A DNA stretch of 64,000 bases, taken from NCBI RefSeq assembly GCF_014205255.1, contig NZ_JACHNE010000001.1:5456001-5520000 (forward strand). Reading direction: 5' to 3'. The stretch is from Streptomyces caelestis. Lineage in GTDB: Bacteria; Actinomycetota; Actinomycetes; Streptomycetales; Streptomycetaceae. Shown piece by piece: positions 1 through 7,752 of this stretch. Below the pieces are notes generated by a model, which ran no database searches, was not told the origin of the DNA, and saw only the letters and a program-made list of their open reading frames with translations. Each line of letters starts with the position of its first letter. The stretch's first letter is position 1. The translations under genes and the position numbers were made by a program.

Positions 1-817
1 CGCCGCTCAGCAGCCGGTTGGTGTTCTGGATCTCGAAGGGCTTGCGGACCGTCTTGCCCTTCTTGTCCTTCTTCGTCTCGCCGGGGAACTTCGCACTGAC
101 CGTCGAGGCGTACTCGCGGAAGTCCTTCTTCTGGAGCCCCGAGCGGGCGATCAGCGTCAGGTCGTACGCGGAGGAGACCTGCCCCTCGGCGTCGTAGCCG
201 TCCGGGCTGACGACGTTCGTGTCGAGGGCCTGGAGCTCCTCGGCGTGCTCGTTCATCTCCCTGACGGTGTTCTTGACGCCCTTGTTCATCGCGGACAGCA
301 CGTGCACGGCGTCGTTGCCGGAGCGCAGGAAGACGCCGAGCCACAGGTCGTGCACGGTGTAGGTCTCGTCTTCCTTGATCCCGACCATGCTGGAGCCCGA
401 GCCTATGCCCGCCAGGTCGGAGGGGGTGACCTTGTGCTCGGCCGTCCTCGGGAACTTCGGCAGCAGCGTGTCCGCGAACAGCATCTTCAGCGTGCTCGCC
501 GGGGCCAGCCGCCAGTGCGCGTTGTGCGCGGCCAGCACGTCACCGGACTCGGCGTCGGCGACGATCCAGGAGCGGGCGGTCACGTCCTTCGGCAGCACCG
601 GCACGCCGCTCGCGAGGTTCACCTGCGTCCCCGGCTGCCCGAGCCGGGCGCCGCCCACGGTCGACATCGACGCCGGGGGAGTCGCCGACGGGCTCGCCGA
701 CGGACTGCCCGAAGGGCTCGGAGCCGCGACGGCCGCGGGTGCGGCCAGGGCGAGGGACGACAGGACGGCGGAGGTGACCAGCAGGGATCGCCTGACGGTC
801 TTCTTCGGAGCGGGCAC
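1..817 (-). CDS. D-alanyl-D-alanine carboxypeptidase, S11/PBP5-like (3' end outside window)
   Basis: Secreted penicillin-binding protein expected to trim the terminal D-Ala from peptidoglycan stem peptides. The protein starts with a basic n-region and a hydrophobic signal peptide (VRRSLLVTSAVLSSLALA), followed by a Pro/Ser/Ala-rich linker. The catalytic S-x-x-K is visible as ASTLK and the SxN motif as RSGNDA; the KTG motif would lie beyond the window edge. The start chosen is GTG at 817, directly before the signal peptide; it has no obvious Shine-Dalgarno sequence. It is divergent from the small membrane protein gene at 909. Family assignment is firm; the exact start is not. Confidence 0.9.
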   Translation of the reverse strand, partial: MPAPKKTVRRSLLVTSAVLSSLALAAPAAVAAPSPSGSPSASPSATPPASMSTVGGARLGQPGTQVNLASGVPVLPKDVTARSWIVADAESGDVLAAHNAHWRLAPASTLKMLFADTLLPKFPRTAEHKVTPSDLAGIGSGSSMVGIKEDETYTVHDLWLGVFLRSGNDAVHVLSAMNKGVKNTVREMNEHAEELQALDTNVVSPDGYDAEGQVSSAYDLTLIARSGLQKKDFREYASTVSAKFPGETKKDKKGKTVRKPFEIQNTNRLLSG

Positions 818-908
818 GATCGGAAACGTACATGCCCTACGGGGGGAAGTCCCGCCGGTGCCCCCACCCCGGGAACGGAACCGGACAGACTCTGGCGATA
901 CTGGTCTC

Positions 909-1148
909 ATGAAGCTCAGCCGCCCCGTCTCCTGGTTCCTGCTCGCCTTCGGGGTGTGGAGCTGGGTCATCTGGATCACTTTCGTCAAGAACCTTGTCAA
1001 GGACAGCAGCGGGCTCGCCTTCGACGACGGTCATCCCACGGCGTACTTCTGGGTGCACCTGCTGCTCGCCGTCGTCTCCTTCGTATGGGGGACGGCGATC
1101 GGGGCCATCGGGTTGCGTGGTCTGCGCGCACTGCGCCGGACGTCATAA
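909..1148 (+). CDS. SCO4848-family small membrane protein
   Basis: A 79-residue protein with two predicted membrane helices (about residues 6-28, starting PVSWFLLAFGVW, and about 45-70) separated by a short polar loop, with a basic C-terminus. It matches the actinobacterial SCO4848-type family as I remember it; no biochemical role is known to me. It lies just upstream of a membrane metallophosphoesterase with a 23-base gap, so the two are probably co-transcribed. The ATG at 909 is the first start giving the family N-terminus. Confidence 0.8.
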   Translation: MKLSRPVSWFLLAFGVWSWVIWITFVKNLVKDSSGLAFDDGHPTAYFWVHLLLAVVSFVWGTAIGAIGLRGLRALRRTS

Positions 1149-1171
1149 CGGCAATCGGGAGACACGACACC

Positions 1172-2773
1172 GTGGCCATCGCCTTGTTCGTACTCGTCGC
1201 AACTCTCGTCCTGGCCGTCATCGTGACGGCCAACTGGTACGTGTGGCGCCGCCTGTTCCGCGACACGACCCGCGGCCCGGGCCTCACCCGCCGCGCGGGC
1301 GCGGTCCTGATCGCCGGCGGCTGGGCCCTCGCGATCACGGCCCTGGTCGCCGAACGCTCGGGCGCCCCGTTCTGGCTCCAGCAGCTCCTCGCCTGGCCGG
1401 GCTTCCTGTGGCTGGCCCTGTCGATATACCTGCTGCTGGGGGTGGTGGCCGGGGAGGTCGTACGACCGCTGCTGCGACGGTTCCTGGAACGCCGGGCGAG
1501 ACCGTCGACGGGGTCGGCCCCATCGAACCCGCACCCCGAAGCGCCCGACACGGCGGCCGACCCGGAGGGGGAGGGTGGTGCGGGTGCGCACGGGGCCGCC
1601 CCCGCTTCCACTACGGCAGCGGCCCCGCGGGGGAACGGCGGAGCCGGTGCGTCCGCTGCCGCGACGGCGGCCTCGGCGCGGGCGGACGGGGGCGGAGCAG
1701 CGTCTGCTCCCGCTTCGGCCGTCGGCCCGCAGGGGAACGGCGGAGCGGGTGCGCCCGCTGGGGCGGCCGCGGCGACGGTGGCAGCCGCCTCTCAGGCCGG
1801 CCGGGGCGATGCAAAGGCCGCCGGGCCGCGGGGGGACGGCGGTGGCGCCGCGGCCGCTTCCCTCGCGGCGGCCCCCTCTCCGGACGCCCCCCACCCGCAG
1901 ACCGGCCCCACCCCCGAGGGCTCGCCCCAGCCGCTCGGCACCCCCGCCCCCTCCCGGCGTCTCTTCGTCTCGCGCGTCGTCGCCGGGGCCGCCGCGGCCG
2001 CTGCTGTCGGGACCGTCGGGTACGGGACGTACGGCGTGCTGCGTGGGCCCAAGGTGAAGCGGGTCACCGTGCCGCTGGCCAAACTGCCGCGTGCCGCTCA
2101 CGGGTACCGGATCGCCGTGGTCAGTGATGTGCACCTCGGCCCGGTCCTGGGCCGCGGCTTCGCGCAGAAGGTCGTCGACACGATCAACGCGACCCAGCCC
2201 GACCTGATCGCGGTCGTCGGCGACCTGGTCGACGGCAGCGTGAAGGACCTGGGCCCCGCGGCGGCCCCGTTGGCCCAGCTGAAGGCCCGTCACGGGTCCT
2301 ACTTCGTCACCGGGAACCACGAGTACTTCTCCGGCGCCGAGCAGTGGGTCGAGGAGGTCCGGCGCCTCGGCCTCACTCCCCTGGAGAACGCCCGCAGGGA
2401 GCTCCCGCACTTCGACCTGGCCGGAGTCAACGACGTGACCGGTGAGGACGAGGGCCAGGGCCCCGACTACGCCCGGGCCCTCGGCGACCGCGACACCGCA
2501 CGCGCGTGCGTCCTGCTCGCCCACCAGCCCGTGCAGATCCACGACGCGGTCGACTACGGCGTGGACCTCCAGCTCTCCGGCCACACCCACGGCGGTCAGC
2601 TCTGGCCCGGCAACCTCATCGCCGCCGCCGCGAACCCGACCGTCGCGGGCCTGGAGCGCTACGGCCAAACCCAGCTCTACGTCTCACGCGGCGCGGGCGC
2701 CTGGGGCCCGCCCACCCGGGTGGGGGCGCCGTCGGACATCACGCTGATCGAGTTGGCGTCGAAGCAGGCCTGA
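1172..2773 (+). CDS. Membrane-anchored metallophosphoesterase (calcineurin-like)
   Basis: Binuclear metal phosphoesterase, 533 residues, substrate unknown. Three N-terminal membrane helices (about residues 1-115) are followed by a long Ala/Gly/Pro-rich linker (about 120-255) and a further hydrophobic segment after SRRLFVSR (about 260-285). The catalytic domain shows the full motif set: SDVHLG with D319 and H321, GDLVDG, GNHEYF near 384 and GHTHGGQ near 470. The GTG at 1172 is preceded by GGGAGA nine bases upstream, which decides the start. The linker carries degenerate repeats of the type GNGGAGA. It likely sits at the membrane with the enzyme domain outside, but topology is inferred. Confidence 0.88.
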   Translation: MAIALFVLVATLVLAVIVTANWYVWRRLFRDTTRGPGLTRRAGAVLIAGGWALAITALVAERSGAPFWLQQLLAWPGFLWLALSIYLLLGVVAGEVVRPLLRRFLERRARPSTGSAPSNPHPEAPDTAADPEGEGGAGAHGAAPASTTAAAPRGNGGAGASAAATAASARADGGGAASAPASAVGPQGNGGAGAPAGAAAATVAAASQAGRGDAKAAGPRGDGGGAAAASLAAAPSPDAPHPQTGPTPEGSPQPLGTPAPSRRLFVSRVVAGAAAAAAVGTVGYGTYGVLRGPKVKRVTVPLAKLPRAAHGYRIAVVSDVHLGPVLGRGFAQKVVDTINATQPDLIAVVGDLVDGSVKDLGPAAAPLAQLKARHGSYFVTGNHEYFSGAEQWVEEVRRLGLTPLENARRELPHFDLAGVNDVTGEDEGQGPDYARALGDRDTARACVLLAHQPVQIHDAVDYGVDLQLSGHTHGGQLWPGNLIAAAANPTVAGLERYGQTQLYVSRGAGAWGPPTRVGAPSDITLIELASKQA

Positions 2774-2940
2774 CCCTGTGCGAGCGCTGTGAAACCGGAC
2801 CGAAACGCGCATCGGTAAGTTCTTTCCCAACTCGTCAGATCTCCCTTCCGCCAGGTCAAACACCTGTGATTGGGTGAGGCCGCCACAAAGGGGTGTGGCA
2901 CTGGCACAAGGGCCCCAAGGGCCTCGGGAGGGCAAGGCCG

Positions 2941-4497
2941 ATGCGGTCGGTTCGCATGCGGGTACTCGCGGGACTGCTCGTCCTGGCGGCCGTGGGGGTG
3001 GGCGCCTGGCAGCTCGTGCCGTCGCAGAAGGACGGCACGGCCATCACGGTCGGCACGACGGACGCCGTCACGTCCCTCGACCCGGCCGGCGCCTACGACG
3101 CCGGTTCCTGGGCGCTGTTCAGCAACGTCTTCCAGTCGCTGCTCACTTTCGCCCCGGGCGGCACCGCCCCCGTCCCGGACGCGGCCAGGAGCTGCGCGTT
3201 CACCGACGGCGACCTGACCACGTACCGCTGCCGACTGCGCTCCGGACTCACCTTCCCGAGCGGCCGGAAGATGACCGGCGAGGACGTGAAGTACTCCTTC
3301 GACCGGATCATGAAGATCAAGTCCCCGGTCGGCCCGGCGCCCCTGCTCGACACCCTCCGCTCCGTGGACGCCGACGGGCTGACCGTCACCTTCCACCTGT
3401 CCACACCCGACGCCACGTTCCCGTTCAAGGTGGCCACCGGCGCGGGCTCGATCGTCGACCACACCACGTACCCGGCCGGCAAGCTGCGCACCGGTAACGG
3501 TGTCGACGGCACCGGCCCGTACACCCTCACCGCCTACACGAAGGACGACAAGGCCGTCCTCGCGTCCAACAGCCGCTACCGGGGCGCCGTCAGGGGCGGC
3601 GCGGACCGGCCCGTCGAACTGCGCTACTACGCCACCCCCGCCGCCCTGGAGACCGCCTGGAAGGACAAGCAGGTCCAGGTCGCGACCCGCCAGCTGCCGC
3701 CCGGCGTCCTCGCCGACCTGAACCCGAGCGACCCCACGCAGCGCGTCTTCGAGGCGGACGGCTCCGAGACCCGCAACCTGTACTTCAACACCCGCGCCGG
3801 CAAGCCCCTCCACGACCCGAAGGTCCGCCAGGCCATGGCCTGGCTGATCGACCGTGAACGGCTGGCCGCCACCGTCTACGACGGCACCGTCGAGCCGCTG
3901 TACTCGCTGATCCCGACGGGCATCACCGGGCACACCGCCTCGTTCTTCGACGACTATCCCGGGCCGGACCCCAAGAAGGCGCGGCAGTTGCTCACCCGGG
4001 CCGGCGTGACCCTGCCGGTCCGCTTCACCTACGGCTACGCCAAGGGCCGCGGCGCCGGTGAACAGGAAGCCGCCGAGATCAAGCGGGAGCTGGAGGCGAG
4101 CGGCCTGTTCAAGGTCACCCTCCGGGGCTACGAGTGGACCGACTTCCAGAAGCGCTGGGCGAGCGGCAAGCTCGACGCGTACGCCGTCGGCTGGGTCGCC
4201 GACTTCCCCGACCCGGACACCTTCCAAGCCGCGCTCGTCGGCACCGGCAGCGCCATGAACACCGGCTACAGCAGCAAGACCGTCGACCGGCTCATCCAGG
4301 ACAGCCAGCGCTACGCCGACCGCGGCGAGGCCGACCGGGACTTCCGCTCGGTCCAGCAGACCGTCGCCCAGGACGTGCCGGTGCTGCCCCTGTGGCAGGC
4401 CAAGGAGTACGTCGTCACCACCGAGGACATCGGCGGCGGCCAGTATCTGTCGGACGGCACGGGCGTGTTCCGCCTCTGGAGCCTCAACGGAATCTGA
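2941..4497 (+). CDS. ABC transporter substrate-binding protein, SBP_bac_5 (peptide/nickel) family
   Basis: Extracytoplasmic binding protein of the dipeptide/oligopeptide type, 518 residues, the usual family length. The mature part opens with ITVGTTDAVTSLDPAGAYD, typical of this family, and contains the DPKVRQAMAWLIDRE segment and a VGWVADFPDPDTF segment. The N-terminus has a hydrophobic stretch (MRVLAGLLVLAAVGVGAW) but no lipobox cysteine, so it is either an anchored or secreted protein rather than a standard lipoprotein. ATG 2941 follows a strong GGGAGGGC ribosome site. No permease or ATPase genes lie beside it, so its partner is elsewhere or it acts as a sensor; ligand unknown. Confidence 0.88.
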   Translation: MRSVRMRVLAGLLVLAAVGVGAWQLVPSQKDGTAITVGTTDAVTSLDPAGAYDAGSWALFSNVFQSLLTFAPGGTAPVPDAARSCAFTDGDLTTYRCRLRSGLTFPSGRKMTGEDVKYSFDRIMKIKSPVGPAPLLDTLRSVDADGLTVTFHLSTPDATFPFKVATGAGSIVDHTTYPAGKLRTGNGVDGTGPYTLTAYTKDDKAVLASNSRYRGAVRGGADRPVELRYYATPAALETAWKDKQVQVATRQLPPGVLADLNPSDPTQRVFEADGSETRNLYFNTRAGKPLHDPKVRQAMAWLIDRERLAATVYDGTVEPLYSLIPTGITGHTASFFDDYPGPDPKKARQLLTRAGVTLPVRFTYGYAKGRGAGEQEAAEIKRELEASGLFKVTLRGYEWTDFQKRWASGKLDAYAVGWVADFPDPDTFQAALVGTGSAMNTGYSSKTVDRLIQDSQRYADRGEADRDFRSVQQTVAQDVPVLPLWQAKEYVVTTEDIGGGQYLSDGTGVFRLWSLNGI

Positions 4498-4509
4498 CGT
4501 CGCCGTGCC

Positions 4510-5256
4510 TCAGGGGCCGGTGCGAGGCGGGGCCGCCGGATCCGGGACCGCCCGGGTCATCCCCGGCAGGAAGTCCGTGAACAGCTCGTGCACCTCGCGC
4601 ACGAGAGGCCGCAGCACCCGGAAGCGGGCCAGGGCGACGCCCCGCGCGATGAGCCGGGCCCCACGATCGGCCAGCCGGTAACTGCGCTCCCGACCCTCGG
4701 TACGGTCGTAGACCCAGTACAGGACGAGTCCCATCTGGGCCAGCCACATCAACTCGGGCAGGATGTCCCGCAGTTCCTCGGGCATCCTCGTCTTCGCCGC
4801 CCCGGCCAGTACCTCCCGGTGGACGCTGATGGCCTCCTCGCGCGCGTGCTCCGACTCGGGGGAGAACGGGCTGAGCGGGCTGTCCGGGTCGGCGGCGTTC
4901 TTGAAGAACTGCACCGCGAACTCGTGGTAGGGCGCGGCGATGTCCAGCCACCTCCGCAGCACACCCGCGAGACGTGCCTCCAGGTCGGTCTCCCGCTCCA
5001 GGACCTCCCGGATCGCCACCTGGTGCTCGGCGGCGATCCGGTCGTAGAAGCCCTGGATCAGGTGCTCCTTGCCCTCGAAGTAGTAGTAGGCGTTGCCGAC
5101 GGAGACCCCGGCCTCCTTGGCGATGGCCCGCATCGTCGTCTTGTCGTAGCCGTGCTCCTGGAACAGCCGCATGGCCGTCTCCAGGATCAGGGCGCGGGTC
5201 TGCTCGGATTTGGTGGGGGTGGACCCGTCATCGGGGCCGTCGTTCTTCGCGGGCAC
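4510..5256 (-). CDS. TetR/AcrR family transcriptional regulator
   Basis: N-terminal HTH of the TetR type (ALILETAMRLFQEHGYDKTTMRAIAKEAGVSVGNAYYYFEGK split over about residues 20-62) followed by a helical ligand-binding domain ending in a Pro-rich tail. It converges on the binding-protein gene ending at 4497. GTG 5256 is chosen because TAGGCT (complement of 5265-5270) lies eight bases upstream, which suits a leaderless transcript; GTG 5292 in the same frame is an alternative that adds 12 residues. Target genes are not evident; it may act at a distance. Confidence 0.85.
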   Translation of the reverse strand: MPAKNDGPDDGSTPTKSEQTRALILETAMRLFQEHGYDKTTMRAIAKEAGVSVGNAYYYFEGKEHLIQGFYDRIAAEHQVAIREVLERETDLEARLAGVLRRWLDIAAPYHEFAVQFFKNAADPDSPLSPFSPESEHAREEAISVHREVLAGAAKTRMPEELRDILPELMWLAQMGLVLYWVYDRTEGRERSYRLADRGARLIARGVALARFRVLRPLVREVHELFTDFLPGMTRAVPDPAAPPRTGP

Positions 5257-5264
5257 GGGAAGAG

Positions 5265-5270
5265 AGCCTA
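5265..5270 (-). promoter_or_regulatory. -10 box TAGGCT for the TetR gene, leaderless type
   Basis: TANNNT hexamer eight bases before the GTG at 5256 on the minus strand. No good -35 hexamer is visible. Assignment rests on spacing alone. Confidence 0.35.
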
Positions 5271-5338
5271 TCTCCGGCGCCGGTGCGCCCACCGCCGAGG
5301 AGCGGCCCCGCGACGGCCGGGACCCGCCGGGACCGTGC

Positions 5339-6112
5339 TCAGGACGCGCAGCCGCCCACCCGCCGCGTACTCAGCGCGATGTCGTCCATCCGGACGCCGT
5401 ACGAGGAGGGACTCGGGTCGGCCTGGTACAACTGCCAGCCCAGCTTCAGTTTGTCGAACGTCGGGAAGACGAACGGGTCCGCCGTACCGCCGTGCCGGTC
5501 GGTGGAGACGGTCAGGTCGGGCTGGGGCACGCCGTCGAAGTAGACCGTGACGCGGTTGTCGGTGGCGTCCAGATGGAACTCGACGCACTGCCACCTACCG
5601 GCCGTCGCCGGTGCGGAGGTCTTCCAGGCGGTCCAGTCCCCGGTCGGTCCGAGGTCGGAGCCGACGCCGTAGAAGTTGCGCTTCTCGGTGGGCACGTACT
5701 GGCCGCCGAGCGGACGGACCAGGGTCGGGGAGTCCTGACCGGAGGCCTCCGCCAGGGTCCAGTGCGCCCAGTCGGGGGCCGTCGGGAACGCGTCCACCCT
5801 CAGCCGCATCCGGGCCCAGAAGCTGTTGCCGGGCGGAGCGAGGCGCGGGAAGACGAGGAAGGCGCGGCCGTTGCCCTCGGTGCGGATACGGAGTTCACGT
5901 CCGTGGCCGGTCGAGGCGCGGGTGACGGTCAGCGTGCCGTCGGAGGTGTCCGAGGTCCAGTCGCGGCCTTCGGCGACCGGGCCGAGGGGAAGGCGGTCGA
6001 AGCTCTCCCGCGCGAGGACCGGGGAGGGCGTCGCCGAGGCGGTGGGGGATGCCGTGAGCAGCGCGGAAGCCGTGGCCAGCAGCGCGGCGGCGGCCCTTCT
6101 GAGGTATGCCAT
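5339..6112 (-). CDS. Secreted Cip1-like protein (beta-jelly-roll polysaccharide-binding or lyase type)
   Basis: 257 residues with a clear signal peptide (MAYLRRAAAALLATASALLTASPTASA cut after ASA). The mature part resembles the core of fungal Cip1, a secreted protein of cellulose-degrading Trichoderma: RWQCVEFHLD, VTVYFDGVPQPDLTV, LGWQLYQ and the C-terminal DDIALSTRRVGGC line up with the corresponding Cip1 segments from memory. Such proteins adopt a jelly-roll fold and are linked to lignocellulose or uronic-acid polymers. The start at 6112 was chosen for the signal peptide; a 30-residue longer reading has no support. It follows the Uma2 gene on the same strand after 86 bases. Function is inferred by resemblance only. 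Confidence 0.65.
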   Translation of the reverse strand: MAYLRRAAAALLATASALLTASPTASATPSPVLARESFDRLPLGPVAEGRDWTSDTSDGTLTVTRASTGHGRELRIRTEGNGRAFLVFPRLAPPGNSFWARMRLRVDAFPTAPDWAHWTLAEASGQDSPTLVRPLGGQYVPTEKRNFYGVGSDLGPTGDWTAWKTSAPATAGRWQCVEFHLDATDNRVTVYFDGVPQPDLTVSTDRHGGTADPFVFPTFDKLKLGWQLYQADPSPSSYGVRMDDIALSTRRVGGCAS

Positions 6113-6198
6113 GCGGGCAGTCTGGCCACGGGAGTCACAGCCGTGACAGACGCCGAGCCTTAAGTGGCCGGTCACGTTCCGTTTCTGTCCGGATCGGG

Positions 6199-6819
6199 TC
6201 ACCCGACCTTTTTCGCCTGGCCCGCTTTCAGGATCTCCGCAACGTCCAAAGTGACCTTGGCGCCGATGGAGTCGGGGAGGGTGGCGATCTCGCCGGGGGC
6301 GTGAGGGCGGTGGTTCTCGTACCCGTTCCCGGCGGGGTCCGTCAGGACGTGAAGGCGCTGGTGCTTGCGGTCGACGATGACGTAGACGGGCACCTTGGCC
6401 TCGGCGTAGGCGGCGACCTTGGTCTTGAGGTCGTCCTTCCAGTTCCCGGAGGTGACCTCCAGGACGAGACGGAAGCAGGCCGGGTCGTACGCGTTGTTCT
6501 CGACGAAGTGGTCGTCGATGTCGGCGTCCACCACCACGAGGTCGGGGATGGCGTAGTCCTCGGTGCCGGTGGGCAGCCAGAGCCCGACGTTCTGGAGGAC
6601 TTCGGTTTCGCCGTCGTCCAGTCCTGCCGCGATGAACGGGCGCATGAGCTTGGTCAGAGCACGGGCATGAGGAGCATCCGGGGACGGGGTCACGAGGAGA
6701 TGGCCTCCGATGATCTCGACGCGGTAGCCCGGATGGCGCTCCATGATCTCGTCGGCGATGGTCGTCAGGGTGACCGGCTCTTCGTGGTCGAAGGGCTGCT
6801 CGACGGAAGCTGCGGACAT
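6199..6819 (-). CDS. Uma2 family (DUF820) putative restriction-endonuclease-fold protein
   Basis: 206 residues. The family has a PD-(D/E)XK nuclease-like fold and is very abundant in Streptomyces; its role is not established. Visible landmarks are GYRVEIIGGHLLVTPSPDAPHA near the start, AIPDLVVVDADI and the RLVLEVTSGNWKDDLKTKVAAYAEAKVPVYVIVD block split across the middle (E and K of the putative active site). ATG 6819 follows AGGAGG by seven bases. A second, diverged member is at 52091-52684. Confidence 0.88.
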   Translation of the reverse strand: MSAASVEQPFDHEEPVTLTTIADEIMERHPGYRVEIIGGHLLVTPSPDAPHARALTKLMRPFIAAGLDDGETEVLQNVGLWLPTGTEDYAIPDLVVVDADIDDHFVENNAYDPACFRLVLEVTSGNWKDDLKTKVAAYAEAKVPVYVIVDRKHQRLHVLTDPAGNGYENHRPHAPGEIATLPDSIGAKVTLDVAEILKAGQAKKVG

Positions 6820-6920
6820 CAGGTGCCTCCTGGGGGCTGGTGTCGAGACCATCATCGTAGGTCGGACGATGTCTGCGCGTCCTTCGCAGCCACGTTCACC
6901 CGTTGGTGTGGCATATGCCC

Positions 6921-6953
6921 GAGGGCCCCGTTTCCAGCGGAAACAGGGCCCTC
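6921..6953 (-). terminator. Hairpin terminator of the sdh operon
   Basis: GAGGGCCC-C-GTTTCC pairs with GGAAAC-A-GGGCCCTC around an AGC loop, giving a 14-bp stem with one internal mismatch, 19 bases beyond the sdhB stop codon. Confidence 0.7.
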
Positions 6954-6972
6954 GACGTACTGCGGTCGGACC

Positions 6973-7752
6973 TCAGTAGCGGCGCGTGATCAGCGCCCTC
7001 TTCACCTCGGCGATCGCCTTCGTGACCTCGATGCCGCGCGGGCAGGCGTCCGTGCAGTTGAAGGTCGTGCGGCAGCGCCAGACGCCGTCGCGGTCGTTGA
7101 GGACCTCCAGGCGCTGCTCGCCCGCCTCGTCACGCGAGTCGAAGATGAAGCGGTGCGCGTTGACGATGGCCGCCGGCCCGAAGTACTGGCCGTCGTTCCA
7201 GAAGACCGGGCACGACGTGGTGCAGGCCGCGCAGAGGATGCACTTCGTCGTGTCGTCGAAGCGCTCGCGGTCCTCGGCCGTCTGCAGACGCTCGCGCGTG
7301 GGCTCGTTCGTGTCCTTCGTGATGAGGAAGGGCATGACGTCCCGGTACGCCTGGAAGAACGGCTCCATGTCCACGACCAGGTCCTTCAGGACCGTAAGGC
7401 CCTTTATGGCCTCGACCGTGATCGGCTTCTCGGGGTTGATGTCCTTGATCAGCGTCTTGCAGGCAAGGCGGTTCTTGCCGTTGATCCGCATCGCGTCCGA
7501 GCCGCAGATGCCGTGGGCGCAGGAACGGCGGAACGTGAGAGTGCCGTCGAGTTCCCACTTGATCTTGTGGAGGGCGTCGAGGACGCGCTCCTTCGGGTCG
7601 ATCTCCAGCTGGAAGTCTTCCCAGCTCGCCTCCGCCGCGACCTCCGGGTTGAACCGGCGGATGCGGAAGGTGACCGTGATGTAGGGGGAGTCGGCGAAGC
7701 CGGGCTCGGGCTTTCCGGCCGCGTCCGACTTGTCCAGAACGGGGGTAGCCAT
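6973..7752 (-). CDS. sdhB: Succinate dehydrogenase iron-sulfur subunit
   Basis: 259 residues. Passes electrons from the flavoprotein subunit to the membrane quinone site of complex II. The [2Fe-2S] cysteines are in RRSCAHGICGSDAM and NRLAC (C78, C83, C98); the [4Fe-4S]/[3Fe-4S] clusters use CILCAACTTSCPVFW and CRTTFNCTDACPRG. Its ATG overlaps the sdhA stop by one base, indicating translational coupling. It is the last gene of sdhCDAB and is followed by a hairpin. Confidence 0.97.
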   Translation of the reverse strand: MATPVLDKSDAAGKPEPGFADSPYITVTFRIRRFNPEVAAEASWEDFQLEIDPKERVLDALHKIKWELDGTLTFRRSCAHGICGSDAMRINGKNRLACKTLIKDINPEKPITVEAIKGLTVLKDLVVDMEPFFQAYRDVMPFLITKDTNEPTRERLQTAEDRERFDDTTKCILCAACTTSCPVFWNDGQYFGPAAIVNAHRFIFDSRDEAGEQRLEVLNDRDGVWRCRTTFNCTDACPRGIEVTKAIAEVKRALITRRY

